Positions 16,973 to 26,499 are shown, counted from the first letter of the stretch. The stretch: DNA of 64,000 nucleotides from Parasedimentitalea denitrificans (GCF_011813015.1 NZ_QHLQ01000020.1:7456-71455), one strand, 5' to 3'. Numbers and translations: made by a program. Notes: generated by a model not told the origin, from the letters alone.

Positions 16973-17568
16973 AGATACTGGCCTTTTCCGATTTGCATGC
17001 GGCACGTGCCCGGGCTGCCGACTTGGTGGCTGCCAGCGCCGATGCGGATCTGGTGATTGGGGCGGGTGATTTTTGCAATATGCGACAGGGGCTGGATCAG
17101 GCGATGCAGTTGCTTTCAGGAATTGCTGCCCCGATGGTGGCGGTTCCGGGCAATGCCGAGAGTGCGGATGAATTGCGCGCGGCGGCTTTGGCGAACATGA
17201 CCGTGCTGCATGGTGCTGGAACGGAAGTTGAGGGTCTTCGGCTGTTTGGTCTGGGTTATGGCGTGCCGGTGACGCCGTTTGGCGATTGGTCCTGTGATTT
17301 GACTGAAGCGTTTGCCGGGCAGATGTTGGCGGAGTGTGGTGAGGCGGATATCCTGATCACTCATTCTCCCCCCAAAGGCCTAGCCGATTTGACATCAAAT
17401 GGGATCTCGGTTGGCTCAACTGCGATACGGGATGGGATTGAGCGGGTTCAGCCGCGACTGGCGCTTTGTGGGCATATACATGACAGTTGGGGGCAGCGCG
17501 GCCGTATTGGCGCGACACAGGTGGTGAATCTGGGGCCGACAGTGAATTGGTTTGAGGTGGATCAGTGA
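16969..17568 (+). CDS. YfcE-type metallophosphoesterase
   Basis: A 199-residue calcineurin-like phosphoesterase. Metal-ligand motifs are in order: SDLHAA (7-12), GAGDFCN, VPGNAES, THSPPKG and GHIHDSWG. It starts at GTG 16969, overlapping the upstream stop. Substrate not predictable; such proteins hydrolyse phosphodiesters or nucleotides in the cytoplasm. Co-transcribed with the UDG-like gene. Confidence 0.85.
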   Translation: MKILAFSDLHAARARAADLVAASADADLVIGAGDFCNMRQGLDQAMQLLSGIAAPMVAVPGNAESADELRAAALANMTVLHGAGTEVEGLRLFGLGYGVPVTPFGDWSCDLTEAFAGQMLAECGEADILITHSPPKGLADLTSNGISVGSTAIRDGIERVQPRLALCGHIHDSWGQRGRIGATQVVNLGPTVNWFEVDQ

Positions 17569-17607
17569 TCTGCCAAGGCTACTATATTTAAAGGAAGAAT
17601 TGGCAGC

Positions 17608-18150
17608 ATGTCGCGCATCGACGAAAGCAAAGAGTTTATTCCGGTTCGCATCGCAGTGCTAACCCTGTCAGACAGCCGCACCCTGGCCGAGGACCGCTCG
17701 GGGCAGGTGCTGGTGGACCGGTTGCAGGCGGCTGGGCATGTGCTGGCGGATCGCAAGATCATGCCGGATGACCGCGCCGATATTGCCGATCAGCTGCGCG
17801 CCTGGGTGGCCGACCCTGATGTGGATGTGGTGATTTCCACCGGTGGCACCGGGCTGACCGGGCGCGATGTCACGGTTGAGGCACACAGGGATGTCTATGA
17901 AAAAGAGATCGAGGCTTTTGGTACGGTATTCACCATTGTCTCGATGAAGAAGATCGGCACCAGTGCGGTGCAATCGCGGGCCACAGGTGGAGTGGCGGGC
18001 GGGACATATTTGTTTGCTCTGCCTGGTAGTCCGGGGGCTTGCAAAGATGGTTGGGACGAAATTCTGGCGATGCAGTTGGATTATCGGCATCTGCCCTGCA
18101 ATTTTGTGGAAATAATGCCCAGATTGGACGAACATCAGCGACGGAAATAA
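17608..18150 (+). CDS. moaB: Molybdenum cofactor biosynthesis protein MoaB
   Basis: A 180-residue MoaB/MogA-fold protein. It acts in adenylylation or insertion of molybdenum into molybdopterin. STGGTGLTGRDVT is the family's substrate loop, and GGVAGGTYLFALPGSPGACKDGWDEIL the second conserved block. Preceded by AAGGAAGAATTGGCAGC with an RBS-like AAGGA. Other Moco genes lie at 34.9-38.4 kb, so moaB is unlinked to them. Confidence 0.93.
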   Translation: MSRIDESKEFIPVRIAVLTLSDSRTLAEDRSGQVLVDRLQAAGHVLADRKIMPDDRADIADQLRAWVADPDVDVVISTGGTGLTGRDVTVEAHRDVYEKEIEAFGTVFTIVSMKKIGTSAVQSRATGGVAGGTYLFALPGSPGACKDGWDEILAMQLDYRHLPCNFVEIMPRLDEHQRRK

Positions 18151-18255
18151 TCTGATGCTGCGTGTAACCTCGCAAACCCCGCCGAAGCTTGATAAGTTTC
18201 AGTAGGGTGCAGAGGGTTGGATTAGGTAGCGGTTGCCACCTGAAAGGTATGATAG

Positions 18256-19710
18256 ATGCGCTTTTTGCGTCAGAGTTTGACGGGGATTTTTCTGGCGGCG
18301 GTCAGCGTGGGTTTGCTGTTGTATGCCGGTCAGATGATCTTTGGCGCTGTGCAGCAGCGGATGAGCAATGAGCGCAAGGCGCCGCCACCGCGCGAACGTG
18401 TTTTTGCAGTCAACCTTGTTACCGCGCAGTTGCAGGATATTGCGCCCGAGCTGATCGCGTTTGGTCGGGTCGAAAGCCGTCGGCGGCTGGAACTGCGCAC
18501 ACCGGTGGCTGGGCGGGTGACTTCGCTGGCTGAAGAATTTGAAGAGGGCGGAGAGGTTTCTGCAGGGCAATTGTTGTTGCAGATCGACCCGGCGGATGCG
18601 CAGTCGGCACTGGATCGGGCCGAGGCTGATATGCAGGACGCCCGTGCCGAAGAGCGCGAGACTGGCAGGGCCTTGATATTGGCGCAGGATGAATTGGCTG
18701 CGACACAGGATCAGGCGCAGCTTCGCCAGCGCGCTTTCCAGCGGCAGGTGGATTTGAAAGCGCGCGGTGTTGGCACAGCGGCCACTGTTGAGGTGGCGGA
18801 ACTGGCTGCGGTTCAGGCTAGCCAGGCGGTCATCTCGAGGCGGCAGGCGGTGTCACAGGCCGAGGCGCGGGTGGATCAGGCCGCGTCTAATCTGGCGCGG
18901 GCAGAGATCAATCTGGCGACCGCGCAGCGAGATTTGGCGGACACCACGGTAACGGCGCAGTTTGGTGGCACATTACAGTCGGTTAGTTTGGTTCAGGGGC
19001 GATTGGTTTCGGCGAATGAAAAGCTGGCTGAACTGGTAGACCCAACCTTGCTAGAGGTAGCGTTTCGGATTTCCACCGTGCAATACGCCCGGTTGCTGAA
19101 TGACAGTGGTCAGTTGATTGCGGCCCCGGTTCGGATCTCGCTGGATGCCACCGGCGCAGATCTGAGCGCCGAGGGTGTGATCAGTCGTGACAGTGGTGGC
19201 GCTGGCGCTGGGCAGTCTGGGCGTTTGATCTATGCGCGCCTGAGCGCCACGCCGGGCTTCAAGCCGGGTGATTTTGTAACGGTGTCGGTGCGTGAGCCCG
19301 AGCTGAGCGCGGTGGCGCGTTTGCCTGCCACGGTGCTGGATGCCAATGGTACGGTTTTGGTTCTGGGGGCAGAGGACCGGTTAGAGCAGATGCAGGTCGA
19401 ACTGGTGAGGCGTCAGGGTGATGATGTGCTGATCCGGGGTATAGGGCTGGCTGGCCGCGAGGTCGTGTCGGGGCGCACGCCTCTGTTGGGCGCAGGCATC
19501 AAGGTGCGGGCGCTGCGCAACGGTGCTGCGCTACAGCCGCAGGCGGAATTCATCGAACTGAGCGACGAAAGACGCGCGCGACTGACCGCGTTTGTTCAAG
19601 GAAACAGCCGGATGCCCGAAGAGGCCAAGAAGCGTGTGTTGGGACAGTTGGCCGAGGCCAAGGTGCCCGCCAAGTTGGTGTCTCGCATTGAATCGCGGAT
19701 GGGGGGCTGA
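18256..19710 (+). CDS. RND efflux periplasmic adaptor (MFP) subunit
   Basis: A 484-residue membrane-fusion protein. A signal anchor (about 10-30) is followed by a lipoyl half-motif (AGRVTSLAEEFEEGGEVSAGQLLLQIDPADAQ), a long coiled-coil hairpin (about 110-215) and a beta-barrel domain. A C-terminal helical region (FIELSDERRARLTAFVQG...) resembles alphaproteobacterial adaptors. It bridges the RND permease downstream to an outer-membrane channel not seen here. Confidence 0.88.
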   Translation: MRFLRQSLTGIFLAAVSVGLLLYAGQMIFGAVQQRMSNERKAPPPRERVFAVNLVTAQLQDIAPELIAFGRVESRRRLELRTPVAGRVTSLAEEFEEGGEVSAGQLLLQIDPADAQSALDRAEADMQDARAEERETGRALILAQDELAATQDQAQLRQRAFQRQVDLKARGVGTAATVEVAELAAVQASQAVISRRQAVSQAEARVDQAASNLARAEINLATAQRDLADTTVTAQFGGTLQSVSLVQGRLVSANEKLAELVDPTLLEVAFRISTVQYARLLNDSGQLIAAPVRISLDATGADLSAEGVISRDSGGAGAGQSGRLIYARLSATPGFKPGDFVTVSVREPELSAVARLPATVLDANGTVLVLGAEDRLEQMQVELVRRQGDDVLIRGIGLAGREVVSGRTPLLGAGIKVRALRNGAALQPQAEFIELSDERRARLTAFVQGNSRMPEEAKKRVLGQLAEAKVPAKLVSRIESRMGG

Positions 19711-19714
19711 GATT

Positions 19715-19873
19715 ATGGTTCCGACAAATATGCTAAGGGCCGCGCTTGACCTTGGGGAGGTGCAAAGCGCCTTCCCGTTTTGCCAAAGGCAAACCTCCGG
19801 TTTGATGGGAAGGTCAGGCGCGGCCCGGCGGTGCCGGGCCAAAATAGAACCAGCACACAGAGCAATCCAATGA
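19715..19873 (+). CDS. Possible 52-codon bridging ORF between RND genes
   Basis: ATG 19715 lies five bases after the adaptor stop, preceded by GGGGGGCTGAG. The frame runs 52 codons and its TGA overlaps the permease ATG (ATGA at 19870-19873). The product has no recognisable family. Overlapping ends suggest translational coupling that would keep ribosomes moving through the long inverted repeats in this segment. It could equally be chance. Confidence 0.3.
   Translation: MVPTNMLRAALDLGEVQSAFPFCQRQTSGLMGRSGAARRCRAKIEPAHRAIQ
19737..19840 (+). promoter_or_regulatory. Mutually exclusive hairpins between RND adaptor and permease
   Basis: A 17-bp arm (19737-19753) pairs with 19810-19826 with one mismatch. 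Inside it GGAGGT/ACCTCC (19756-19761 with 19793-19798) extends the structure. A second perfect 8-bp hairpin, GGCCCGGC-GGT-GCCGGGCC (19822-19840), shares bases 19822-19826 with the first, so both cannot form together. Such a layout could adjust permease versus adaptor expression. Pairing is visible; regulation is inferred. Confidence 0.45.
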
Positions 19874-22800
19874 TCCGGGGGCTTCCCCAATCAGCGGGCG
19901 GATTGCTTAGCTATTTCACCCGACACCGGACGGCTGCCAACCTGCTTTTGGTGGTGCTGATGGTGGCGGGGATGGCCGCCATTCCCAATATGCGAGCGCA
20001 ATTCTTTCCAGATGTTGTGCTTGACCGGATTACGGTCTCGGTTGGCTGGGACGGGGCTGGCCCCGAGGATGTAGACAGCGCAATCGTGCAGGCGCTAGAG
20101 CCTGCTTTGCTGGCGGTTGAGGGGGTCGAAACCTCGTCTGCAACATCCCGCGAAGGGCAGGCATCAATCCGTCTGGAGTTCGAACCCGACTGGGATATGG
20201 CCCGCGCTGCGGATGATGTGCAGTCGGCGGTGGACTTGGTAACAACGCTGCCCGAGGCCGCAGATGAGCCGACGGTCAAGCGCGCAGTCTGGCGCGATCG
20301 GGTTACCGATGTGGTGATCTCGGGGCCGCTGGCGCCTGCGCAGCTTGGGCTGTTAATGGACGAATTGATAACCCGCCTTTTTGAGGCTGGTGTGACCCGC
20401 ACAACGATCCGTGGCGTTGCCGCTCCGCAAACTTTGGTTGAGGTGCCGTCGTCGAACCTGATCGCCCATGACGTGACCCTGACCCAGATTGCAGATGCAA
20501 TTGCGGCCGAGGTGGATGCGGATCCGGCGGGGGATATCTCGGGCGCCAATGCGCGGGTGCGTACCGGACGAGAGAAACGAAAGCCGGAAGAGATCGAAGG
20601 CATAGTGTTACGCTCTAATGCCGACGGATCTTCGCTGACCATTGGCGATGTGGCGCGGATCTCGGTCGAAGGTGTTGACCGGAACAGGGCGTATTTCGTT
20701 GACGGAAATGCTGCAATGTCGCTGCGGGTTGACCGGTCCAATAAGGGCGATGCCATTGGCATTCAGCGTACTGTTGAAGACGTGGTTGACCAGATGCAAC
20801 TGAGCCTGCCGCAGGGGGTTGAGGTCGAGTTGATCCGCACCCGTGCCGAGGCAATTTCAGGACGTCTAAACTTGTTGGTGGATAACGGGCTGATGGGGCT
20901 GGGGCTGGTGGTAATGCTGCTGTTCCTGTTCCTAAATGCGCGGATCGCATTTTGGGTGGCTGCGGGGATACCAGCGGCGATGTTTGCTGCCATTGCCATC
21001 ATGTATGCAGCTGGGCTGACCATCAACATGATCAGCCTGTTTGGTCTGATTATCACGCTGGGTATGGTGGTGGACGATGCTATTGTGGTTGGCGAACACG
21101 CCGATTTCCGCGCCCGACGGTTGGGAGAGCACCCAGTGGTGGCATCAGAAAAAGCGGCACAACGCATGGCGATGCCGGTACTGGCTGCAACCTTGACCAC
21201 CATCATCGCGTTCTTTGGGTTGGTTGTGATCGGCGGCCGGTTTGGAACCTTGATCAGAGACATACCATATACCGTGATCGCGGTGTTGGTGGCGTCCTTG
21301 GTCGAGTGCTTTCTGATTTTGCCCAACCATCTGGCCCACGCCATCGCCCACGGTGCCAAAAAGCACTGGTACGACTGGCCAAACCGGGTCGTAAACCGGG
21401 GCTTTCGCTGGGTGCGCGACCATCTGTTCCGGCGGTTGATATCCTGGGTGATCTGGGGGCGATATGTTGTGCTCGCCGGTGCACTGGCTCTCATGGCCAG
21501 CCAAGTGTCTCTGATGATCGGTGGCGATGTGAAATGGCGGTTCTTCAACTCGCCGGAACGCAGTTCGGTCACCGGGAACTTTGCCATGGTCGAAGGCGCC
21601 AACCGCAGCGATACCCTGGAAATGATGCAAAAGATGCAGCGTGCGACCGAGGCGCTGGGCGCAGAGTATGAAGAGCGTTATGGTCTTAACCCGCTGGTCT
21701 TTGTTCTGGCCGAGGTCGGCGGCAATGCGGGCCGCAGTCTGTCGGGGGTGGATACCAAGGATACAGACCTGCTGGGCGGCATTTCAATCGAATTGATCGA
21801 GGCAGACCTACGACCAGAGTATTCCAGCTATGCCTTTGTTGCGGAATTGCAGGACAAGGTGCAGCGTCACCCAATGGCCGAAATTGTCTCGTTTCGCGGC
21901 TACCGCTCGGGGCCGGGCGGGGATGCGCTGGATGTTCAATTCTTTGGGGCCTCGGTACAGACCCTAAAAGATGCCTCGGAAGATCTGAAAAGCGCCTTGT
22001 TGCGATACCCCGAGGTGTCGGCGGTAGAGGATACACTGGCCTATGACAAAGAGGAGGTCATGCTGGACCTTACCCCACAGGGGCAGGCGCTCAACTTTAC
22101 CATCGACACATTGGGGCGGGCACTGCGCGCGCGTTTGAACGGGATCGAGGCGGCGACCTACCCGGACGGCCCACGGTCGGCCACCATTCGGGTTGAGCTG
22201 CCCGAAGGCGAGCTGACGGCAGACTTTCTGGAGCGCACGTTGATGCGGACACCTGCAGGGAATTATGTGCCGCTGGCCGATATCGTCTCGGTGACACAGC
22301 GCACGGGATTTTCGACCATTCGGCGTGAAAACGGCATTCGGGTGATCTCGATCACCGGTGATATATCCGAGGATGATCCGGCGAAGGCGGAACAGATTTC
22401 GCAAGCATTAGAGACTGAAATACTGCCGAAAATCGCCAGCGAACGGCAGGTCGAATGGCGACTAGCCGGGCTAAGCGAGCAAGAGGATGAGTTCTTGAAG
22501 GATGCGCGTACCGGGCTGATCCTGTGCCTGACCGGCATCTATCTGGTGCTGGCCTGGGTGTTTTCTAGTTGGACCCGGCCGATTGTGGTGATGGCGATCA
22601 TTCCGTTCGGGCTGGTCGGGACGATTTATGGGCACCACTTCCACGGCGTACCTTTGTCGATGTTCTCGGTCGTTGGGTTGCTGGGGATGACGGGTATCAT
22701 CATCAACGATTCCATTGTGCTGGTGACAACCATTGATCAATACGCCGAGGATCGCGGGCTGATCCCTTCGATCGTTGAGGGGGCGGCAGACCGATTGCGG

Positions 22801-23265
22801 CCCGTTATGCTGACCACGATGACGACAGTACTGGGGCTGGCGCCATTGCTGGCCGAAAAGTCGCAACAGGCGCAGTTCTTGAAACCGACGGTTATCACTC
22901 TGGTCTATGGTCTGGGGTTCGGCATGGTTCTGGTGCTGTTGGTGGTGCCCGCATTGGTGGCAATGCAAAGTGACGTGGCGCGGCCCATGGCTGCCCTGCG
23001 CCACGCGGTCAAAGCCGGGGCAACGCGGTGGTTGATACTGGGAGTTGGCGCGGTGCAAGCCGCATGGCTGGCACTGACGATGGGGCAGACAGTGGTCACC
23101 GGGGCTTTGTCCCCAACCCTGGTTGAGATGCTGCCGGGGCTGGCAAGTCTTGACCCGATGCGCGCCGCGCTATTGGCATTTTTGGGCGGGGCAGCGGTGA
23201 TTGTGGTTGTCGGTTACGTGTTAGCTGCGCTGGGGCTTGGGCTGCGATCGCGCAGTCGCGCCTGA
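19870..23265 (+). CDS. RND-family efflux transporter permease
   Basis: About 1131 residues, typical RND length, with N-terminal (YFTRHRTAANLLLVVLMVAG) and internal helix clusters. The conserved GMVVDDAIVVGE motif with its proton-relay DD is present; later GMTGIIINDSIVLV aligns with the second half. Unusually, the C-terminus has two extra hydrophobic helices (about 1075-1130). I chose ATG 19870 (MIRGLPQ); it overlaps the small ORF stop by ATGA. Its last 52 bp overlap the convergent NUDIX gene. Substrate unknown; HAE-1/HAE-like subfamily. Confidence 0.9.
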   Translation: MIRGLPQSAGGLLSYFTRHRTAANLLLVVLMVAGMAAIPNMRAQFFPDVVLDRITVSVGWDGAGPEDVDSAIVQALEPALLAVEGVETSSATSREGQASIRLEFEPDWDMARAADDVQSAVDLVTTLPEAADEPTVKRAVWRDRVTDVVISGPLAPAQLGLLMDELITRLFEAGVTRTTIRGVAAPQTLVEVPSSNLIAHDVTLTQIADAIAAEVDADPAGDISGANARVRTGREKRKPEEIEGIVLRSNADGSSLTIGDVARISVEGVDRNRAYFVDGNAAMSLRVDRSNKGDAIGIQRTVEDVVDQMQLSLPQGVEVELIRTRAEAISGRLNLLVDNGLMGLGLVVMLLFLFLNARIAFWVAAGIPAAMFAAIAIMYAAGLTINMISLFGLIITLGMVVDDAIVVGEHADFRARRLGEHPVVASEKAAQRMAMPVLAATLTTIIAFFGLVVIGGRFGTLIRDIPYTVIAVLVASLVECFLILPNHLAHAIAHGAKKHWYDWPNRVVNRGFRWVRDHLFRRLISWVIWGRYVVLAGALALMASQVSLMIGGDVKWRFFNSPERSSVTGNFAMVEGANRSDTLEMMQKMQRATEALGAEYEERYGLNPLVFVLAEVGGNAGRSLSGVDTKDTDLLGGISIELIEADLRPEYSSYAFVAELQDKVQRHPMAEIVSFRGYRSGPGGDALDVQFFGASVQTLKDASEDLKSALLRYPEVSAVEDTLAYDKEEVMLDLTPQGQALNFTIDTLGRALRARLNGIEAATYPDGPRSATIRVELPEGELTADFLERTLMRTPAGNYVPLADIVSVTQRTGFSTIRRENGIRVISITGDISEDDPAKAEQISQALETEILPKIASERQVEWRLAGLSEQEDEFLKDARTGLILCLTGIYLVLAWVFSSWTRPIVVMAIIPFGLVGTIYGHHFHGVPLSMFSVVGLLGMTGIIINDSIVLVTTIDQYAEDRGLIPSIVEGAADRLRPVMLTTMTTVLGLAPLLAEKSQQAQFLKPTVITLVYGLGFGMVLVLLVVPALVAMQSDVARPMAALRHAVKAGATRWLILGVGAVQAAWLALTMGQTVVTGALSPTLVEMLPGLASLDPMRAALLAFLGGAAVIVVVGYVLAALGLGLRSRSRA

Positions 23266-23666
23266 GCCATACACGCCACGTCGGCGACCCGATCCAATAG
23301 CGGCAACCCGCAACTGTCCAGATCGTTGACTGGCATCCAGATTGCCTGCTCCGCATCGTCAGCCGGGGTTGGCGTGCCCTTTTGATACTCGCACAGCACT
23401 GCCACCAGCAGGTACTGGTGCGCAATTTCACCATCGTCGTTGCGCAGGATCACGTCGACATTGGTAAGATATTCCAACGGGAGAGCGGCGACCCCGGTTT
23501 CCTCATGCAGCTCACGGACAGCGGCCTGAAGTGCGGTTTCGCCCAGCTCTAGATGGCCGCCGGGGAACCCCCACATGCCAGCGCTGGGTTGCTTACCCCG
23601 CTGCACCAGAACGACACGATCACGATGGCAGACCACGGCAATGACGCCGACAAGAGGACGGTTCAT
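23214..23666 (-). CDS. NUDIX hydrolase
   Basis: A 150-residue protein with a complete Nudix box, G-x5-E-x7-RELxEExG (GGHLELGETALQAAVRELHEETGV region). Such enzymes hydrolyse nucleoside diphosphates linked to another moiety. The C-terminal tail overlaps the RND permease end by 52 bp on the opposite strand, so the last residues may be poorly constrained. Substrate unknown. It starts 15 bp beyond the stop of the upstream DsbD-alpha-like gene (23682), so the two are probably co-transcribed. Confidence 0.88.
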   Translation of the reverse strand: MNRPLVGVIAVVCHRDRVVLVQRGKQPSAGMWGFPGGHLELGETALQAAVRELHEETGVAALPLEYLTNVDVILRNDDGEIAHQYLLVAVLCEYQKGTPTPADDAEQAIWMPVNDLDSCGLPLLDRVADVACMAQARLRDRSPSPSAANT

Positions 23667-23681
23667 GGATGGGGCCTTTTA

Positions 23682-24488
23682 TTATCCAGCGGTGCAGCCG
23701 CGAATGTCCACCGCGTGGCGACTGCCTAGTACGGTGATCCGTAGTTTAGAGCGCTCCAGTGCGAAACCATCGTTGCTGGCGGGCAGGAACTCGGTAGTAG
23801 CGACCAGCATATTGCCGCGCCGCTCGGTTTCAGTCGCTCCGCCAACGGCCAGCGGTGTCCCGGATTCAATTACCGCCACCTCGGTTCCTCCCGCCGTGGG
23901 CATCGAGATATGAGCCTCGACCTGCATACCGTATTTGGTTGGCGACAGTTTACACTTGGCTGACCTGACCCCGGCCTCTTTGGCGGAATAGGGGCGGTTG
24001 GCCATGGCGGCGGCGATTGACGGGTTTCGGCCTGATTGCAAATCTAGTTGGTGATCAAACGACACTTCGGCTGGTACGCAGATGTCTTTGCATATTCCCA
24101 ACTGCATCTCACCGGCCAGAGTCACCGGGGCATCGGCGCTGTTAGGAGTGATTTCAATCGGCAGCACCAATTGACCATGATAGCCGATGGTTTGGAAACC
24201 AGAGGTCATGGTGACCTCGGGGGTGGGCCAGATGATTGCCAAGGCTGCGACATTGCGGGATCCGCGCCAGTCAAAACTGGGAGGAATGCCAGCATCGCCG
24301 GGGCTGCGCCAATAGGTCTTCCAACCATCCTGCAAGGTCAACCGCAAAGCACCCATATAGGTGCCGCGTGTTGTTGCACCGCCGTCCAGTACCTCTATCT
24401 CTACCAATGGGGCAGTGTCACTGGCCGCCAAGGTGGGAGTGACAAGGGCAACAAGCCCGGCGGTTAGAATGTTGAGTGCCTGTTTCAT
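23682..24488 (-). CDS. DsbD-alpha-like periplasmic protein
   Basis: A 268-residue secreted protein (signal peptide about 1-21). The WKTYWRSPGDAGIPPSFDW and IGYHGQLVLPIEITP segments and the GICKDICVPAE motif match the N-terminal, immunoglobulin-like DsbD-alpha domain, with Cys pair CxxxC. DsbD-alpha carries electrons to periplasmic thiol proteins. No transmembrane DsbD-beta or thioredoxin domain follows, so this is a stand-alone domain as found in many Rhodobacteraceae. Confidence 0.85.
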   Translation of the reverse strand: MKQALNILTAGLVALVTPTLAASDTAPLVEIEVLDGGATTRGTYMGALRLTLQDGWKTYWRSPGDAGIPPSFDWRGSRNVAALAIIWPTPEVTMTSGFQTIGYHGQLVLPIEITPNSADAPVTLAGEMQLGICKDICVPAEVSFDHQLDLQSGRNPSIAAAMANRPYSAKEAGVRSAKCKLSPTKYGMQVEAHISMPTAGGTEVAVIESGTPLAVGGATETERRGNMLVATTEFLPASNDGFALERSKLRITVLGSRHAVDIRGCTAG

Positions 24489-24721
24489 GGCTCAATAGAT
24501 GCGCTGTTGGTTTCAAAAAGCCAAGTCACGTTGTGGTTAGCTGGCGTCAAAAATTGCTTTGACATCAACCGCTCGGGCTTCCCGCCCTTGCGCAGGGCGT
24601 CTGGCCGCGTCATGGTTGAGATAGGACCAGCGCCATCCGATTCACACAAAGTGACATCGGGGCTATGCGGATCAATCACCGTAGAGGCCTATACCACGTT
24701 GGAGCAGAGAGGGGACGGCTT
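24489..24721. promoter_or_regulatory. Divergent promoter region between DsbD-alpha-like gene and yqgE
   Basis: A 233-bp gap separating two divergent genes. No palindrome or known box stands out. It must carry both promoters, but I cannot place them with confidence. Confidence 0.4.
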
Positions 24722-25279
24722 ATGGATCTCACCGGCAAACTTCTGATCGCCATGCCAGGCATGGGAGACGAGCGGTTTGAGCACACGGTGGTCTTTCTGT
24801 GTTCGCATACCGAAGACGGTGCGATGGGGTTGATTGTCAACAAGACTGCCCCCGAAGTGCAATTGAGCGATCTTCTGCGTCAGTTGGACATTGCGCCGGA
24901 CCCGGCTGCGCGAGGAAAGATTCCGGTTCGTTTTGGTGGTCCAGTCGAGACCCAGCGTGGATTTGTGCTGCATACTCCGGATTATGAGGCCAGCCTGAAC
25001 TCGCTGCATGTGACCGAAGAGTTTTCAATGACGGCGACGCTGGATATTCTGGAAGACATCGCGGTTGGCAATGGCCCTAATCGGGTCTTGATGATGCTAG
25101 GTTATGCAGGTTGGGGAGCAGGGCAGTTGGAGAATGAGATTGGTCTGAACGGTTGGCTAACCGTCGAGGCGAGCTCTGCGCTGGTGTTTGACACTGATGA
25201 TGACCAGAAGTGGGGTGCAGCTTTGCAATCCATTGGCGTGGATCCGCTGGGATTGTCGAGCGAAGCTGGTCACGCGTGA
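24722..25279 (+). CDS. YqgE/AlgH family protein
   Basis: A 185-residue protein with the family signatures [25 protein letters not shown] and [10 protein letters not shown], and [19 protein letters not shown] near the end. The family is DUF179; cellular role is uncertain. I chose ATG 24722 (MDLTGK), about 20 residues after the frame opens, because family members start here. Confidence 0.9.
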   Translation: MDLTGKLLIAMPGMGDERFEHTVVFLCSHTEDGAMGLIVNKTAPEVQLSDLLRQLDIAPDPAARGKIPVRFGGPVETQRGFVLHTPDYEASLNSLHVTEEFSMTATLDILEDIAVGNGPNRVLMMLGYAGWGAGQLENEIGLNGWLTVEASSALVFDTDDDQKWGAALQSIGVDPLGLSSEAGHA

Positions 25280-25302
25280 GAGACTAGTGAATGCCCGGTG
25301 AA

Positions 25303-25509
25303 CTCCCGTCCAGCGCCGATCTCCTGACGGAGATCATTGCCGGTTGGGCGTGGCACTGGGCCTGCGGCCCAGTGTGATAGATCTGCTGTGACGTGCTTTA
25401 GGTGCAGTTCTGCCCCTAAAGGCACCTGTTCGAGGGTATTGCAGACCTGTACCGCATCAACGAGCTGCGCCCGCGCCCAGGCGCGGTGGCCTGCGGCCAT
25501 CATTGACCC
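25303..25509 (-). repeat. Intergenic two-hairpin repeat, copy A
   Basis: On the minus strand this 207-bp stretch begins GGGTCAA, passes through a conserved arm (TTTAGGGGCAGAACTGC), then a perfect 9-bp hairpin (GGCCCAGTG partner, 25354-25374), CGCCCAAC, a second hairpin (GATCTCC/GGAGATC) and ACGGGAG. It fills most of the gap between convergent yqgE and the Sua5 gene. It matches copies B (29860-30068) and C (57381-57585) in order and spacing. Confidence 0.7.
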
Positions 25510-25548
25510 GGCACCGGTCTACCTAAGAGTCGATATCAGGTCAGAGGA

Positions 25549-26499
25549 TTAGTCCCGGGGGGCAGCGGCGCGTTGCAGGCGGTCATTGATGGCCTGGCCT
25601 AGCCCGTGCATTGGGATTGGGGCCACGGCGATGGGCTTGTTTAGGGCGTCGAGCTGGTGAAAATGTCCAAAGAGATTGGCTGCAGCTTCGGCCAAGCCCC
25701 CATTTTCGGACAAGTTCAGATCGCAGGGCATTGCGCCAAACCCCAGCAATAGTTCTCCGGGTTCAGCTTGGGTGGCGTTCAACCGGACACGTTCGTTAGG
25801 GGCATAATGGGACAGCAGTTGGCCGGGTGCTGTCAGTGGGTCCTGGGTGTCGCGCTGTTGCAGCGGGTGCCCCAGAACAGCTTCGATGTCCTCGGCAGCA
25901 AGACCACCGGGGCGCAGTAACATGGGGCGGGATCCGGCCAGACCGATAATGGTGGATTCCAGTCCAACACCGCAGGCTCCGTCATCGACAATTGCGGCCA
26001 AACGCCCATCCAATCCGGCCTGAACATGGGCGGCGGTTGTTGGGCTGATCCGCCCTGACGGATTAGCCGAAGGCGCGGCCACTGGGCCATCAACCAGCGC
26101 CAGCAAGCGTCGTGCGGTGGGGTGGGCTGGCACACGGATGGCCAATGTCTTCAACCCAGCGGTGACCAGTGGCGAAATGCCGTGTCCATCGCGCAGGGGA
26201 AGCACCAGTGTTAGTGGCCCAGGCCAAAAGGCATCTGCCAGTTGCTGTGCCTGATCTGTCCACTGAACATACCGTTGTGCCGTTTCAACCGAGGGTAAAT
26301 GCGCGATCAGCGGGTTGAAAGTCGGGCGGCCCTTGGCCTCAAATATCCCGGCGACGGCTTGGCCTTGGCGGGCGTCGCCGCCCAGCCCGTAAACGGTTTC
26401 TGTGGGGAAGGCGACCAGCTTGCCTGCCCGCAGGATTGCGGCGGCCTGAACCAGGTCGTGCTCTTCAGCCCCCAGTATTTTGGTATGTTCTTTGTTCAT
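25549..26499 (-). CDS. L-threonylcarbamoyladenylate synthase (Sua5/YrdC type)
   Basis: A 316-residue enzyme making threonylcarbamoyl-AMP for the t6A37 modification of ANN-decoding tRNAs. The YrdC core has FPTETVYGLGGDA, KGRPTFNPLIAHL, IRVPAHP and SANPSG; a C-terminal Sua5 domain (SHYAPNERVRL) follows. ATG 26499 chosen; the frame continues upstream to 27171, but that part is antisense to the acyl-CoA dehydrogenase gene and has no family match. Confidence 0.92.
   Translation of the reverse strand: MNKEHTKILGAEEHDLVQAAAILRAGKLVAFPTETVYGLGGDARQGQAVAGIFEAKGRPTFNPLIAHLPSVETAQRYVQWTDQAQQLADAFWPGPLTLVLPLRDGHGISPLVTAGLKTLAIRVPAHPTARRLLALVDGPVAAPSANPSGRISPTTAAHVQAGLDGRLAAIVDDGACGVGLESTIIGLAGSRPMLLRPGGLAAEDIEAVLGHPLQQRDTQDPLTAPGQLLSHYAPNERVRLNATQAEPGELLLGFGAMPCDLNLSENGGLAEAAANLFGHFHQLDALNKPIAVAPIPMHGLGQAINDRLQRAAAPRD

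Noticed and set aside
20763..21602. A 279-residue antisense frame in the RND permease
   Set aside because: Shadow of a strongly supported gene; Ser/Arg/Thr-rich composition with no domain.
25270..25503. A 77-codon minus-strand frame in repeat copy A as a gene
   Set aside because: The homologous arm in copy B is broken by a stop, and copy C differs in frame; the sequence behaves as a non-coding repeat.
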